Of a stretch of 64,000 nucleotides of DNA, positions 9,679-25,066 are shown one piece after another. The DNA comes from Klebsiella oxytoca (GTDB taxonomy: Bacteria > Pseudomonadota > Gammaproteobacteria > Enterobacterales > Enterobacteriaceae). A program made the position numbers and the translations under genes. The stretch's first letter is position 1. Every line of letters begins with the position of its first letter. Under the pieces are notes generated by a model. It did no database searches and was not told the DNA's origin. It saw only the letters and a list, made by a program, of their open reading frames with translations. Where the stretch lies: NCBI RefSeq assembly GCF_009707385.1, contig NZ_CP046115.1, positions 1-64,000 on the forward strand. The letters are read 5' to 3'.

Positions 9679-10245
9679 ATGTCTGATACGTTGAAAGTTG
9701 TTACGTTACTCGGAAGTCTGCGCAAAGGCTCTTTTAATGCCATGGTCGCACGCACCCTTCCCGGTATTGCGCCTGCGGGAATGGAAATATCTGCGTTACC
9801 GTCCATTGGCGATATTCCTCTGTATGACTCCGATGTTCAGCAGGAAGAGGGATTCCCGCAAAGCGTTCAGGATATCGCCCAGCAAATTCGTGAAGCTGAT
9901 GGCGTGGTTATCGTTACGCCAGAATATAACTATTCAGTTCCTGGCGGCCTGAAAAACGCCATCGACTGGCTATCTCGTCTCCCGGAGCAGCCGTTATCCG
10001 GCAAACCGGTATTGATTCAAACCAGTTCAATGGGGGCGATTGGCGGCGCGCGCTGTCAGTATCATCTGCGCCAGATTCTGGTGTTCCTTGACGCGATGGT
10101 AATGAATAAACCCGAATTTATGGGCGGGGTGATTCAGAACAAGGTGGATCCGCAGGAGGGGAAAGTCGTCGATCAGGGTACGCTTGACCATTTGACCGGC
10201 CAGCTTAGCGCGTTTGCCGAGTATATTCAGCGGGTTAAAGCATAA
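9679..10245 (+). CDS. chrR: NAD(P)H-dependent FMN reductase (quinone/chromate reductase) YieF
   Basis: ChrR/YieF is a 188-residue flavodoxin-fold FMN enzyme that reduces quinones and, adventitiously, chromate, giving protection against oxidative stress. The FMN phosphate loop is LLGSLRKGSFN (residues 10-20). The second flavin motif is TPEYNYSVPGGLKNAIDW (around residue 80), both diagnostic of the NADPH-dependent FMN reductase family. AGGAG lies just before the ATG. It is 37 bp after yieE on the same strand and is followed by a strong hairpin at the convergent junction with adeP. Confidence 0.95.
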   Translation: MSDTLKVVTLLGSLRKGSFNAMVARTLPGIAPAGMEISALPSIGDIPLYDSDVQQEEGFPQSVQDIAQQIREADGVVIVTPEYNYSVPGGLKNAIDWLSRLPEQPLSGKPVLIQTSSMGAIGGARCQYHLRQILVFLDAMVMNKPEFMGGVIQNKVDPQEGKVVDQGTLDHLTGQLSAFAEYIQRVKA

Positions 10246-10250
10246 CTGAC

Positions 10251-10282
10251 TCCGTCACACTCGCCAGAGCGGGTGTGACGGA
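10251..10282. terminator. Convergent hairpin between yieF and adeP
   Basis: A 10-bp perfect stem (TCCGTCACAC paired with GTGTGACGGA) lies between the converging yieF and adeP stop codons. There is no strong T run on either side, so it may act mainly as a 3'-end stabiliser or a weak bidirectional terminator. Confidence 0.55.
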
Positions 10283-10289
10283 TTACCTG

Positions 10290-11627
10290 TTAATGTGCGT
10301 CAATAAACACAATCTTCAGCACGAACAGCAGTGAAACCACAATCACGCACGGGCTGAGTTCGCGCAGACGGCCGGTACCAATCTTCATCACGCAGTAAGA
10401 GATAAAGCCCAGGGCGATACCTTCAGTGATGGAAAAGCTAAACGGCATCATGACGGCAGTAATAAACGCCGGAACTGATTCGGTTAAATCATCCCACTTC
10501 ACGCGAGCGAGGCTTGAAGTCATCAGAACGCCGACGTAAATCAGCGCACCGGCTGCGGCATAGGCCGGAACCATCCCCGCCAGCGGCGACAGGAAGATAA
10601 CCAGCAGGAACAAAAGGCCAACCACAACGGCGGTTAAGCCGGTACGGCCGCCTACGGAAACCCCAGAGGACGATTCAATATAAGCGGTTACGGAAGAGGT
10701 TCCGATAAAAGAGCCTGCAACGGACGAGACGCTATCAACAAACAGCGCCTGCTTCATACGCGGGAACTTACCTTTCGCATCGGCCAGGCCGGCCTTGTCG
10801 GTTACGCCGATCAGCGTGCCGGAGGAGTCGAACAGGTTCACCAGCATAAAGGAGAAGATAACCCCCGCCAGGCCCAGATTCAGCGAGCCCGCAAGGTCAA
10901 CATGACCAATGACCGTGCTCACGCTCGGCGGCGCGGAAACAATGCCGGTGTAGTGAACATCACCCAGCATCCAGCCCAGCAGAGTAGTCACCACGATAGA
11001 GACCAGAACCGCCGCGTGAATGTTGCGGGAAGCCAGTATCGCAATAATAAAGAAGCCCAGAATACCCAGAAGTACGCTGTGAGAGGTCAGGTTGCCGATG
11101 CTTACCAGGGTTTCCGGATTAGCGACAATCACACCTGCGTTCTTCAGGCCCATCATCCCGATAAACAGGCCGATACCGCTGGTGATACCGATGCGCAGGC
11201 TCACCGGAATATTGGCGATCATCCAGTAGCGTACGCGGAAAATTGTCAGCAGCAGCAGGCCAACAGCCCCCCAAAAAATCGCGCCCATACCAACCTGCCA
11301 CGGCAGCCCCATCGCCTGTACCACGACAAACGCGAAGAAGGCGTTCAGGCCCATAGCCGGCGCCAGCGCAACGGGCAGGTTAGCGAACAGCCCCATCATG
11401 ATGCTGCCAAACGCAGCGATCAGGCAGGTGGTGACAAAAACGGCGCTGGTATCCATGCCCGCCACGCCGAGAATCTGTGGGTTAACGAAAACGATGTACA
11501 CCATCGTCAGGAAGGTGGTGAAACCTGCAATCGCTTCGGTACGTGCCGTCGTGCCGTGTTCGCGAAGTTTGAACACGCGCTCCAGCAGACCCTGGCCAGA
11601 AGACTGGCTGGTTTGTTGTTGACTCAT
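10290..11627 (-). CDS. adeP: Adenine permease AdeP (high-affinity adenine:H+ symporter)
   Basis: AdeP (YieG) imports adenine across the inner membrane. This 445-residue AzgA-type member of the nucleobase transporter family starts MSQQQTSQSSGQGLLERVFK, matching E. coli; a 41-codon upstream extension in the frame lacks similarity and is discarded. Family motifs are present: GLNAFFAFVVV, the half-membrane segment SSSGVSVGGRTGLTAVVVG, and FDSSGTLIGVTDKAGL. About 13 membrane segments are predictable. It diverges from yieH. A PurR-like box lies in the shared upstream region, in agreement with purine control in E. coli. Confidence 0.95.
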   Translation of the reverse strand: MSQQQTSQSSGQGLLERVFKLREHGTTARTEAIAGFTTFLTMVYIVFVNPQILGVAGMDTSAVFVTTCLIAAFGSIMMGLFANLPVALAPAMGLNAFFAFVVVQAMGLPWQVGMGAIFWGAVGLLLLTIFRVRYWMIANIPVSLRIGITSGIGLFIGMMGLKNAGVIVANPETLVSIGNLTSHSVLLGILGFFIIAILASRNIHAAVLVSIVVTTLLGWMLGDVHYTGIVSAPPSVSTVIGHVDLAGSLNLGLAGVIFSFMLVNLFDSSGTLIGVTDKAGLADAKGKFPRMKQALFVDSVSSVAGSFIGTSSVTAYIESSSGVSVGGRTGLTAVVVGLLFLLVIFLSPLAGMVPAYAAAGALIYVGVLMTSSLARVKWDDLTESVPAFITAVMMPFSFSITEGIALGFISYCVMKIGTGRLRELSPCVIVVSLLFVLKIVFIDAH

Positions 11628-11761
11628 TATCGGTTTCCGAACAAAGGAGGGAAAATTCGTCGCTATCCTATACCAAAATGCGACAATAAGGGCGTTTGTG
11701 AGATACTTTTTTTCATCGATTTTGCTTATACGGCAACGATTGCGTCTCACAAATCAGCATC

Positions 11762-11777
11762 ACGAAAACGTTAACTT
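11762..11777. promoter_or_regulatory. PurR-like operator
   Basis: The 16-mer ACGAAAACGTTAACTT matches 12 of the 14 specified positions of the PurR consensus ACGCAAACGTTTNCNT as I recall it. It sits in the adeP-yieH intergenic region, 18 bp before the yieH start and 134 bp upstream of adeP. AdeP imports a purine, so control by hypoxanthine/guanine-bound PurR is reasonable. Identified by eye. Confidence 0.45.
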
Positions 11778-11794
11778 ATTAAAATGGAAACGAC

Positions 11795-12460
11795 ATGACC
11801 CAACCAGAAGCAGTATTTTTCGACTGTGACGGCACGCTGGTCGACAGCGAGGTGATCTGCTCCCGCGCCTACGTTCACATGTTCAGGGAATTCGGCATTA
11901 CGCTGGATTTAGAAGAGATTTTTAAGCGCTTCAAAGGCGTAAAGCTGTACGAAATTATCGATACTATTAACGCGGAGTACGGGGTTAATCTGGAAAAAGC
12001 GACCCTGGAGCCGGTTTATCGCGATGAAGTCGCGCGCCTGTTTGATACTGAGCTGGAAGTCATCCCTGGCGCCCAGGCGCTGCTGGATGCGGTCAACGTG
12101 CCGATGTGCGTAGTCTCCAATGGTCCGGTAAGCAAAATGCAGCACTCTCTCGGTAAAACAGGCATGCTGCACCATTTCCCCGATCGCCTTTATAGCGGCT
12201 ACGATATCCAGCGCTGGAAACCCGATCCGGCCCTGATGCACCATGCTGCAAAAGCGATGCATGTTAACGTTGAAAACTGCATTCTGGTCGATGATTCCAG
12301 CGCAGGTGCGCAATCGGGAATCGCGGCAGGCATGGAGGTGTTCTACTTCTGCGCCGATCCGCATAATAAGCCGATAGTACATCCGAAAGTAACAACGTTT
12401 ACTCATCTGGAAGAGCTACCGGCACTGTGGAAAGCACGCGGCTGGAATATTACCCGCTAA
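11795..12460 (+). CDS. yieH: 6-phosphogluconate phosphatase YieH
   Basis: YieH is a 221-residue HAD-superfamily phosphatase, the same length as the E. coli enzyme, which prefers 6-phosphogluconate in vitro. Motif I is FDCDGTLVDS (nucleophile Asp10), motif II is VVSNGP, the motif III lysine is in RWKPDP, and motif IV is LVDDSSAG. The cap domain lies at about residues 16-85. It diverges from adeP. In E. coli cbrB and cbrC follow; here the next gene is the convergent yieK. Confidence 0.94.
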   Translation: MTQPEAVFFDCDGTLVDSEVICSRAYVHMFREFGITLDLEEIFKRFKGVKLYEIIDTINAEYGVNLEKATLEPVYRDEVARLFDTELEVIPGAQALLDAVNVPMCVVSNGPVSKMQHSLGKTGMLHHFPDRLYSGYDIQRWKPDPALMHHAAKAMHVNVENCILVDDSSAGAQSGIAAGMEVFYFCADPHNKPIVHPKVTTFTHLEELPALWKARGWNITR

Positions 12461-12467
12461 ATCACTT

Positions 12468-12504
12468 GCGTAGCGCATTCCGGTAGTACCCGCCTGCGCT
12501 ACGC
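12468..12504. repeat. REP-like palindrome between yieH and yieK
   Basis: A perfect 10-bp inverted repeat (GCGTAGCGCA and TGCGCTACGC) encloses a 17-base GC-rich loop in the 51-bp gap between the convergent yieH and yieK genes. There is no T run on either strand at the right place, so it looks more like a REP-type element that protects 3' ends than a true terminator. Confidence 0.5.
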
Positions 12505-12511
12505 CAAAAAG

Positions 12512-13282
<771 letters not shown>

Positions 13283-13288
13283 TTAATT

Positions 13289-16152
<2,864 letters not shown>

Positions 16153-16240
16153 TTATATAAACATGAGTGCAACTGAATATTGCGAAAAATAACCACCATC
16201 GCGAAGGCATGATTTATCTTCAGACGTTTTTGCATCGCAT

Positions 16241-16318
16241 AAAAAAACCTGAAGAAAACTCCCTGCATAAAACAGAGGCGATTTTCTTCAGGTTTTGCCC
16301 GCCCGGCGGTAACAATCC
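16241..16318 (-). promoter_or_regulatory. BglG-type RAT site and terminator, proximal copy
   Basis: On the minus strand a ribonucleic-antiterminator (RAT) motif at about 16291-16318 begins GGATTGTTACCGCC and ends GGGCAAAACC. Its last bases are the 5' arm of a terminator: AAAACCTGAAGAAAA pairs with TTTTCTTCAGGTTTT, then a T run, at 16241-16296. This is the mutually exclusive RAT/terminator fold that BglG-family proteins control. It ends 97 nt before the bglH start, and corresponds to the E. coli terminator that lies between bglG and bglF. Confidence 0.88.
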
Positions 16319-16349
16319 CATTCATCAACAGCTGGTGGATTATTTGGCA

Positions 16350-16416
16350 AAAAAAAACCTGACATCACCCGGTTAACGGTGATGTCAGGTTTTGCCTGCT
16401 TACGCAGTAACAATCC
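16350..16416 (-). promoter_or_regulatory. BglG-type RAT site and terminator, distal copy
   Basis: A second RAT (16388-16416, minus strand) reads GGATTGTTACTGCGTAAGCA then GGCAAAACC. As I recall the E. coli bgl RAT, it differs at only three or so loop positions. It overlaps a strong terminator, AACCTGACATCACC paired with GGTGATGTCAGGTT and then at least eight T, at 16350-16391. It matches E. coli t1, which precedes bglG. Only about 30 bp separate it from the proximal copy, so no bglG can fit between them. Confidence 0.9.
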
Positions 16417-16512
16417 TGTATTTTATTCGAGCCTTGTAACGACAAGTCACCCGATTTATGAGCCGCATTGTTACGCTATCAAAATCAAAAGACAATTGGC
16501 GAAATTGTTATT

Positions 16513-16528
16513 TGTGATGAAAAGCGCA
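16513..16528. promoter_or_regulatory. Possible CRP site upstream of the bglH leader
   Basis: TGTGATGAAAAGCGCA has one perfect CRP half (TGTGA) and three of five matches in the other. It lies about 100 bp upstream of the distal RAT, and a weak promoter (TTGTCT, 16 bp, TAACAA on the minus strand) lies between. CRP control is established for E. coli bgl. Identified by eye only. The remaining AT-rich sequence up to phoU shows no gene. Confidence 0.35.
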
Positions 16529-16615
16529 TCAATTTTTGCTAATAAAAAATGACAGCATCAGTAATCATAACTAATTCTGATATATAATTTCATCAGAATT
16601 AGTTTATGTGATTTA

Positions 16616-17341
16616 TTACTCTTTAGGATCTTTACCAGCCAGCAGTTTATCCAGCTCATCGCCGCCAACGTGACGGAAATCCTGCCCTTTAACAAAGTAG
16701 AAAATATATTCGCAGATATTCTGACAACGGTCGCCGATACGCTCAATAGAGCGGGCGCAGAACAGCGCGGTCAGCACGCTTGGAATGGTGCGAGAATCTT
16801 CCATCATATAGGTCATCAGCTGGCGTACGATGCCTTCATACTCCTGGTCAACTTTCTTGTCTTCTCGATAGATACGCACGGCTTCATCAAGATCCATCCG
16901 GGCAAAGGCGTCCAGCACATCGTGCAGCATCTGTACGGTATGGCGTCCCAGAGACTCGAGGCTTACCAGCAGCGGCTGATGCTGCTGCGAGAATTTCTCC
17001 AGAGCAGTGCGGCAGATTTTATCCGCGACGTCACCGATACGCTCCAGCTCAGCGATGGTTTTAATAATCGCCATCACCAGACGCAGGTCGCTGGCGGTCG
17101 GCTGACGCTTGGCGATGATGCGCACGCAGGCTTCATCGATCGCGACTTCCATCATATTGACCTGTTTATCGCCATCGATAACGCGCTTTGCCAGTTCGCT
17201 ATCCTGATTATGCATCGCGGTGATCGCATCAGAAAGCTGCTGCTCCACCAGCCCACCCATCGTCATCACCTGAGTGCGGATGTATTCCAGTTCGGCATTG
17301 AACTGGCCGGAAATATGTTTGTTAAGATTTAAATTGTCCAT
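16616..17341 (-). CDS. phoU: Phosphate-signalling protein PhoU
   Basis: PhoU (241 residues) links the PstSCAB transporter to the PhoR-PhoB two-component system and shuts the Pho response off when phosphate is plentiful. It consists of two three-helix PhoU domains, each with the metal-binding ExxxD pattern: [12 protein letters not shown] in the first half and [12 protein letters not shown] in the second. Two adjacent ATGs exist; the second ([19 protein letters not shown]) matches the E. coli start. It is the last gene of pstSCAB-phoU, separated from pstB by an ERIC-type repeat. Confidence 0.97.
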   Translation of the reverse strand: MDNLNLNKHISGQFNAELEYIRTQVMTMGGLVEQQLSDAITAMHNQDSELAKRVIDGDKQVNMMEVAIDEACVRIIAKRQPTASDLRLVMAIIKTIAELERIGDVADKICRTALEKFSQQHQPLLVSLESLGRHTVQMLHDVLDAFARMDLDEAVRIYREDKKVDQEYEGIVRQLMTYMMEDSRTIPSVLTALFCARSIERIGDRCQNICEYIFYFVKGQDFRHVGGDELDKLLAGKDPKE

Positions 17342-17352
17342 CATTTCTCCAG

Positions 17353-17478
17353 ATACCCAAAAGATTTCGAGCGAGAACAAGGCGGCAACTACGCGAATCC
17401 CCGGAAGCGTAGTCTGCTACGTGACCGGGGTGAGCAAAGGCAGCCAACGCGGTTATCGCTTGAAAGCTGAAGGGCATA
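17353..17478 (+). repeat. ERIC-type repeat between pstB and phoU
   Basis: The roughly 126-bp element has the outer arm GATTTCGAGCGAGAACAAGG, the core GAATCCCCGGAAGCGTAG with CTACGTGACCGGGGTGAGC, and the outer arm GCAGCCAACGCGG with CTTGAAAGC. This is the standard ERIC palindrome. It fills the pstB-phoU gap and ends at the pstB stop codon, so it is transcribed within the operon and could set the ratio of PhoU to PstB. Confidence 0.82.
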
Positions 17479-20152
<2,674 letters not shown>

Positions 20153-20216
20153 TTACTCTTCAGTTTCGGGCCAGAAAAACACGTAGTTTACTGATCTTTC
20201 TGGCAAAGGTAATGCC

Positions 20217-20317
20217 ATACCCTAAATAATTCGAGCTACAGGAAGACGGCCAACTTATGCCTAATCACGCTATGTGACCGGGGTACACCGCTGCTGCAGC
20301 TCGAAAAATGACGGGTA
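20217..20317 (+). repeat. Degenerate ERIC-type repeat between pstS and pstC
   Basis: About 100 bp reads CCTAAATAATTCGAGCTACA then GGAAGACGGC, with core CTATGTGACCGGGGTACACC and a closing arm CTGCAGCTCGAAAAATGACG. The two ends are complementary (TTCGAGCT and AGCTCGAA). It is an ERIC element that has lost part of its left core. It lies directly after the pstS stop codon. A structured 3' end here is consistent with pstS mRNA outlasting the rest of the operon. Confidence 0.65.
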
Positions 20318-21358
20318 TTAGTACAGCGCTTTACCGCTGCTGTCCTTTACGTTGGTCTTCCATGCTGCGCGAACTTGCTCAACCACGTTTTCCGGCAGAG
20401 TGGCATAATCCAGCGCGTTTGCTTCTTTACCACCGTTTTTGTATGCCCAGTCGAAGAACTTCAGCACTTCAGCGGTCTGCTCTGGCTTGTTGGAAGCCTT
20501 ATGCACCAGGATGAAGGTCGTTGAGGTGATCGGCCACGCGTTATCGCCTTTCTGGTTAGTCAAATCCTGTGCAAAGGATTTGCTCCAGTCGATTCCTTTC
20601 GCAGCATTAGCGAAATTATCTTCAGTTGGACTCACCGGCTTACCGTCAGCAGACAGCAGTTTGGTGTAAGCAAGGTTGTTTTGTTTCGCGTAAGCATACT
20701 CAACGTAGCCGATAGAGCCAGGCAGACGCTGAACGAAAGCGGCAATGCCGTCGTTGCCTTTACCACCCAGTCCGGTCGGCCAGTTTACGGTAGAGCCAGC
20801 GCCAATTTTAGATTTCCACTCTTCGTTCACTTTCGCCAGGTAGCTGGTGAAAACGAAGGAAGTACCGGAGCCATCCGCACGGCGGACGACAGCGATATTC
20901 TGAGAAGGCAGCTTCAGGCCAGGGTTGAGCTTAGCAATGGCCTCGTCATCCCATTTTTTAATTTTGCCCAGGTAGATGTCACCCAACGTTTTACCGTCGA
21001 GCACCAGCTCACCGGATTTTACACCCGGCAGGTTGATAGCCAGTACCACGCCGCCGATAACGGTCGGGAACTGGAACAGACCTTCCTGAGCCAGTTTGTC
21101 ATCGGCCAGAGGAGCATCAGAAGCACCGAAGTCAACGGTGTTGGCGGTGATCTGTTTTACGCCACCAGAAGAACCAATACCCTGGTAATTGACTTTATTA
21201 CCCGTCTCTTTCTGGTAGGTATCAGCCCATTTGGCATACACCGGAGCAGGAAAAGTAGCACCTGCGCCAGTCAGGCTTGCTGCTGCGAATGCAGAGAAAG
21301 CGCTCATCGATAAGGTCGCGGCGACAACTGTTGCGACGGTGGTACGCATAACGTTCAT
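20318..21358 (-). CDS. pstS: Periplasmic phosphate-binding protein PstS
   Basis: PstS (346 residues) captures phosphate in the periplasm and delivers it to PstCAB. The start [20 protein letters not shown] gives a 25-residue signal peptide cleaved after FAA-A or FA-A; a 17-codon upstream extension is rejected. The mature protein begins [15 protein letters not shown]. Phosphate-binding residues are in [21 protein letters not shown] and [12 protein letters not shown]. Pho boxes lie about 65-105 bp upstream of the ATG. It is followed by a degenerate ERIC repeat before pstC. Confidence 0.98.
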   Translation of the reverse strand: MNVMRTTVATVVAATLSMSAFSAFAAASLTGAGATFPAPVYAKWADTYQKETGNKVNYQGIGSSGGVKQITANTVDFGASDAPLADDKLAQEGLFQFPTVIGGVVLAINLPGVKSGELVLDGKTLGDIYLGKIKKWDDEAIAKLNPGLKLPSQNIAVVRRADGSGTSFVFTSYLAKVNEEWKSKIGAGSTVNWPTGLGGKGNDGIAAFVQRLPGSIGYVEYAYAKQNNLAYTKLLSADGKPVSPTEDNFANAAKGIDWSKSFAQDLTNQKGDNAWPITSTTFILVHKASNKPEQTAEVLKFFDWAYKNGGKEANALDYATLPENVVEQVRAAWKTNVKDSSGKALY

Positions 21359-21423
21359 AATGTCTCCTGCTGGATTCGTAAACCATTGTTTCGAAGCTAT
21401 GGTGAGCAAAATAGGACAAACAG

Positions 21424-21464
21424 GTGACAGTAAAATGTACGAATTATTACAGTTTTATGACACA
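21424..21464 (-). promoter_or_regulatory. Pho boxes of the pstS promoter
   Basis: Read on the minus strand, this holds TGTCATAAAACTGTAATAAT, then TCGTACATTTTACTGTCACC. That is a series of CTGT(C/A)A-type half-sites at about 11-bp steps, the PhoB binding pattern. It agrees in arrangement with the two Pho boxes of E. coli pstS. PhoB-P would activate transcription of pstSCAB-phoU when phosphate is scarce. Confidence 0.85.
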
Positions 21465-21643
21465 CCAAAATGCAGGTTTTAATGATAAATAAAAACAATA
21501 TAAATCATATTGTTAATTTAAATAATGATGAAAAGATTAGCGGAAAATTTTATTTTTATGACAGGCAAAAAGCGTATTAAAAATGACAGACTGTCATAAA
21601 GCGGGTGGAACAACAGCCGCTATCCAACCCATACGGATAACAA

Positions 21644-21669
21644 AAAGGGCTGCCGGAAGGCAGCCCTTT
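21644..21669 (-). terminator. Terminator after glmS
   Basis: AAAGGGCTGCC pairs with GGCAGCCCTTT around a GGAA (plus-strand) loop, followed on the minus strand by TTTTTG. It lies 17 bp after the glmS stop codon and ends the glmUS transcript before the pst promoter region. Confidence 0.88.
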
Positions 21670-21685
21670 CAACGGTGTAAATTCG

Positions 21686-23515
21686 TTATTCCACGGTCAC
21701 CGATTTCGCCAGGTTACGCGGCTGGTCAACGTCAGTACCTTTAATCAGCGCGACGTGATATGCCAGCAGCTGCAGCGGTACGGTATAGAAGATTGGCGCA
21801 ATCACCTCTTCAACATGCGGCATCTCAATGATGTGCATATTGTCGCTGCCGGTGAAACCCGCATCGCCGTCGGCGAAAACGTACAGCTGACCGCCGCGGG
21901 CGCGAACTTCTTCAATGTTGGATTTCAGTTTTTCCAGCAGTTCGTTGTTCGGTGCCACCACCACTACCGGCATTTCCGCATCAATCAGCGCCAGCGGACC
22001 GTGCTTCAGCTCGCCGGCGGCATAGGCTTCCGCGTGAATATAGGAGATCTCTTTCAGCTTCAGCGCCCCTTCAAGGGCGATTGGATACTGATCGCCGCGG
22101 CCAAGGAACAGCGCGTGGTGTTTGTCAGAGAAATTCTCAGCCAACGCTTCAATACGCTTGTCCTGCGAGAGCACCTGCTCAATGCGGCTTGGCAGCGCCT
22201 GCAGACCATGCACGATATCGTGTTCGATAGCGGCATCCTGACCTTTGAGGCGAGCCAGTTTCGCCACCAGCATCAGCAGAACGGTCAGCTGCGTCGTGAA
22301 CGCCTTGGTCGAGGCAACGCCAATTTCCGTCCCGGCGTTGGTCATCATCGCCAGATCGGACTCTCGCACCAGTGATGAACCCGGCACGTTACAGATCGCC
22401 AGCGAACCCAGATAGCCCAGCTCTTTCGACAGACGCAGACCAGCCAGCGTATCCGCCGTCTCGCCGGACTGCGAGAGGGTGATCATCAGACTGTTACGAC
22501 GCACGGCCGATTTACGATAGCGGAACTCAGAAGCGATTTCGACATCGCACGGCACACCGGCCAGCGACTCAAACCAGTAGCGGGAAACCATACCTGAGTT
22601 ATAGGAGGTACCGCAGGCGATAATCTGGATATGCTCAACCTGGGACAGCAGCTCGTTAGCTTTCGGGCCCAGCTCGCTCAGATCAACCTCGCCATGGCTA
22701 ATACGCCCGGAAAGGGTGTTTTTGATAGCGTTTGGCTGCTCGTAGATCTCTTTTTGCATATAGTGGCGATAGATACCTTTATCACCCGCATCGTACTGCA
22801 GATTGGATTCAATATCCGGGCGCAGCACTTCCGCACCTGATTTATCAAAGACAGTCACCGAGCGGCGGGTAACTTCCGCAATATCGCCCTCTTCGAGGAA
22901 GATAAAGCGGCGGGTAACCGGTAACAGCGCCAGCTGATCGGAGGCGATGAAGTTTTCTCCCATGCCCAGGCCAATCACCAGCGGGCTACCTGAACGAGCG
23001 GCCAGCAGCGTACCCGGATCGCGGGAATCCATGATCACCGTGCCGTAAGCGCCGCGCAGCTGCGGGATAGTGCGCAGAACGGCATCACGCAGAGTACCGC
23101 CTTGCTCCAGTTCCCAATGCACCAGGTGCGCAATAACTTCAGTGTCCGTCTCGGAGGCAAATACGTAGCCCCTTGACTGCAGCAGCTCGCGCAGCGGCTC
23201 ATGGTTTTCGATGATCCCGTTATGCACCACTACAATATGGTCAGAAACATGCGGATGCGCATTACCTTCAGATGGCTCACCATGCGTCGCCCAGCGGGTA
23301 TGGGCAATCCCGGTCCCGCCGTGTAACGGATGTTCTTCCAACGCCTGAGCCAGCATCTGGACTTTCCCAAGGCGACGAACGCGGTTCATATGACCTTCGT
23401 TATCGACGACCGCCAGACCGGCGGAGTCATAACCGCGGTATTCCAGACGACGTAAACCTTCGAGAAGGATTTCAGCAATATCACGCTGCGCGACTGCGCC
23501 AACAATTCCACACAT
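21686..23515 (-). CDS. glmS: Glutamine--fructose-6-phosphate aminotransferase (isomerizing)
   Basis: GlmS (609 residues) makes glucosamine-6-phosphate from fructose-6-phosphate and glutamine, the first step towards UDP-GlcNAc. The N-terminal glutaminase domain begins [12 protein letters not shown] with the catalytic Cys2 exposed after Met removal. Two SIS isomerase domains follow (about 285-425 and 455-600), with CGTSYNSG and SQSGETADT as sugar-phosphate loops. The C-terminus LAKSVTVE is typical. It lies downstream of glmU. In E. coli glmS translation is activated by the sRNA GlmZ with Hfq. The weak ribosome site here (GGAATTAAAAAC before ATG) and hairpins in the spacer fit that scheme. Confidence 0.98.
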   Translation of the reverse strand: MCGIVGAVAQRDIAEILLEGLRRLEYRGYDSAGLAVVDNEGHMNRVRRLGKVQMLAQALEEHPLHGGTGIAHTRWATHGEPSEGNAHPHVSDHIVVVHNGIIENHEPLRELLQSRGYVFASETDTEVIAHLVHWELEQGGTLRDAVLRTIPQLRGAYGTVIMDSRDPGTLLAARSGSPLVIGLGMGENFIASDQLALLPVTRRFIFLEEGDIAEVTRRSVTVFDKSGAEVLRPDIESNLQYDAGDKGIYRHYMQKEIYEQPNAIKNTLSGRISHGEVDLSELGPKANELLSQVEHIQIIACGTSYNSGMVSRYWFESLAGVPCDVEIASEFRYRKSAVRRNSLMITLSQSGETADTLAGLRLSKELGYLGSLAICNVPGSSLVRESDLAMMTNAGTEIGVASTKAFTTQLTVLLMLVAKLARLKGQDAAIEHDIVHGLQALPSRIEQVLSQDKRIEALAENFSDKHHALFLGRGDQYPIALEGALKLKEISYIHAEAYAAGELKHGPLALIDAEMPVVVVAPNNELLEKLKSNIEEVRARGGQLYVFADGDAGFTGSDNMHIIEMPHVEEVIAPIFYTVPLQLLAYHVALIKGTDVDQPRNLAKSVTVE

Positions 23516-23695
23516 AGTTTTTAATTCCGATTTTGGCTGTATGCCATACGTTGTCGGTCAACCTGTTTGCCCGTATTTCGGGCGCCCCGAGCCTTGTAGA
23601 GAGTGGGGTTATTTTTATAGGTACTGCCGTGGGGGGAGGATTATTTTATCCCCTCACCCCGCTCTTTCCCCCGAAAGGGCGAAAGAGAAATAGCG
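23516..23695 (-). promoter_or_regulatory. glmU-glmS intercistronic leader with hairpins
   Basis: The 180-bp spacer contains two plain hairpins, CTCTTTC/GAAAGAG at 23663-23688 and GCCCG-TATTT-CGGGC at 23569-23583, with a G/C-tract region between them. The length is similar to E. coli, where RNase E cuts the glmUS mRNA here and GlmZ frees the glmS ribosome site. That parallel is from the known system. I could not map a GlmZ pairing site. Confidence 0.5.
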
Positions 23696-25066
23696 TTACT
23701 TTTTCTTCACCGGACGCTGCCAGCCCTGTTTATGGACCTGCGGTACGCGGCTTAAAACTAATTCGTTATCGGCAACATTGCGCGTTACCGTTGTTCCAGC
23801 AGCGATAGTGACGCCGTTGCCAACGGTTACCGGAGCCACCAGTTGGCTATCGGAACCGACAAACACATCATCGCCAATCACCGTTTTGTGCTTATTTGCG
23901 CCATCATAGTTACAGGTGATAGTGCCAGCGCCGATATTAACGTTATCGCCAATCTCAGCGTCACCAAGATAGGAGAGATGTCCGGCTTTAGTGCCTTTAC
24001 CCAGGCGCGCCTTTTTAATTTCGACAAAGTTGCCAACGTGCGCGCCTTCCAGAAGCTCCGCACCCGGACGCAGGCGAGCGAATGGGCCGATAGTGCAGGC
24101 GGCTTCCAGGTGAGCATCTTCCACCACCGTATAGGGGCTGATTTCGCAGTCATCGCCAATGACGCTGTTCTTGATGACGCAACCGGTACCAATCTTCACC
24201 CGATTGCCCAGCGTCACGTTCCCTTCGAGGATAACGTTAGTATCAATTTCAACATCTCGCCCATGTTTGAGCACGCCGCGCAGATCAAAACGTGCCGGAT
24301 CGCGCAGCATAACGCCTGCGAACAGCAGTCTATCCGCCTGTTCAGACTGCCAGACGCGTTCAAGGCGGGATAACTGCAGGCGATTATTCACGCCTTCCAC
24401 TTCACTTAAACGTTGGGGATGAACCGCGGCAATTTCACGGCCCTCGGCGTAGGCCATGGCGATAATATCGGTGATATAGTATTCGCCCTGAACGTTGTTA
24501 TTTGTCAGTTTAGCCAGCCAGCGTTTAAGATCCGCGCCGTTGGCGACCAGGATGCCGGTATTAATCTCCTGAATCTTTCGCTGTTCTTCGCTGGCATCTT
24601 TATGCTCAACAATCCCCGTTACCGTGCCGTTATCACGCGTAATGCGGCCATAGCCGGTTGGATCCTCAAGCTTCACCGTCAACAAACCAATGCCGCCCTG
24701 CGGTTTCGCTTCCCGTAGACGCTTCAATGTTTCAACAGAGATCAGCGGCACGTCGCCGTACAGCATCAGAATATCTTCATCGTCGCTGAAGAACGGCGCC
24801 GCCTGCTGCATAGCATGACCGGTACCAAGCTGTTCAGCCTGTAAGACCCAGTTAAGATTATCTTCGTGCAGCGTCTGGCGCAGCAGATCGCCGCCGTGCC
24901 CATAGACCAGATGCACGGCTGAAGCACCTAATTCTTTAGCTGCATCAATAACATGCTGCACCATTGGCTTACCAGCCAGACAATGCAATACCTTGGGAAG
25001 ATCGGAATACATGCGGGTACCTTTGCCGGCGGCAAGAATGACCACGCTCATAGGACTGTTTGACAT
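23696..25066 (-). CDS. glmU: Bifunctional GlmU: GlcN-1-P acetyltransferase / GlcNAc-1-P uridyltransferase
   Basis: GlmU (456 residues) catalyses the last two steps to UDP-GlcNAc for peptidoglycan and LPS. The uridyltransferase domain (1-227) carries the LAAGKGTRM nucleotide loop and LYGDVPL. The acetyltransferase domain (about 250-456) is a left-handed beta helix with repeats such as [20 protein letters not shown], and it ends RPVKKK. An ATG six bases upstream overlaps the AGGA ribosome site, so [16 protein letters not shown] is the better start. Unlike E. coli, it is separated from atpC by an inserted pectate-lyase gene. Confidence 0.97.
   Translation of the reverse strand: MSNSPMSVVILAAGKGTRMYSDLPKVLHCLAGKPMVQHVIDAAKELGASAVHLVYGHGGDLLRQTLHEDNLNWVLQAEQLGTGHAMQQAAPFFSDDEDILMLYGDVPLISVETLKRLREAKPQGGIGLLTVKLEDPTGYGRITRDNGTVTGIVEHKDASEEQRKIQEINTGILVANGADLKRWLAKLTNNNVQGEYYITDIIAMAYAEGREIAAVHPQRLSEVEGVNNRLQLSRLERVWQSEQADRLLFAGVMLRDPARFDLRGVLKHGRDVEIDTNVILEGNVTLGNRVKIGTGCVIKNSVIGDDCEISPYTVVEDAHLEAACTIGPFARLRPGAELLEGAHVGNFVEIKKARLGKGTKAGHLSYLGDAEIGDNVNIGAGTITCNYDGANKHKTVIGDDVFVGSDSQLVAPVTVGNGVTIAAGTTVTRNVADNELVLSRVPQVHKQGWQRPVKKK

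Noticed and set aside
23516..23695. A glmS ribozyme in the glmS leader
   Set aside because: The glmS ribozyme is a Gram-positive feature. The 180-bp spacer shows simple hairpins only and lacks room for the ribozyme fold; enteric glmS is controlled by the GlmY/GlmZ RNAs.
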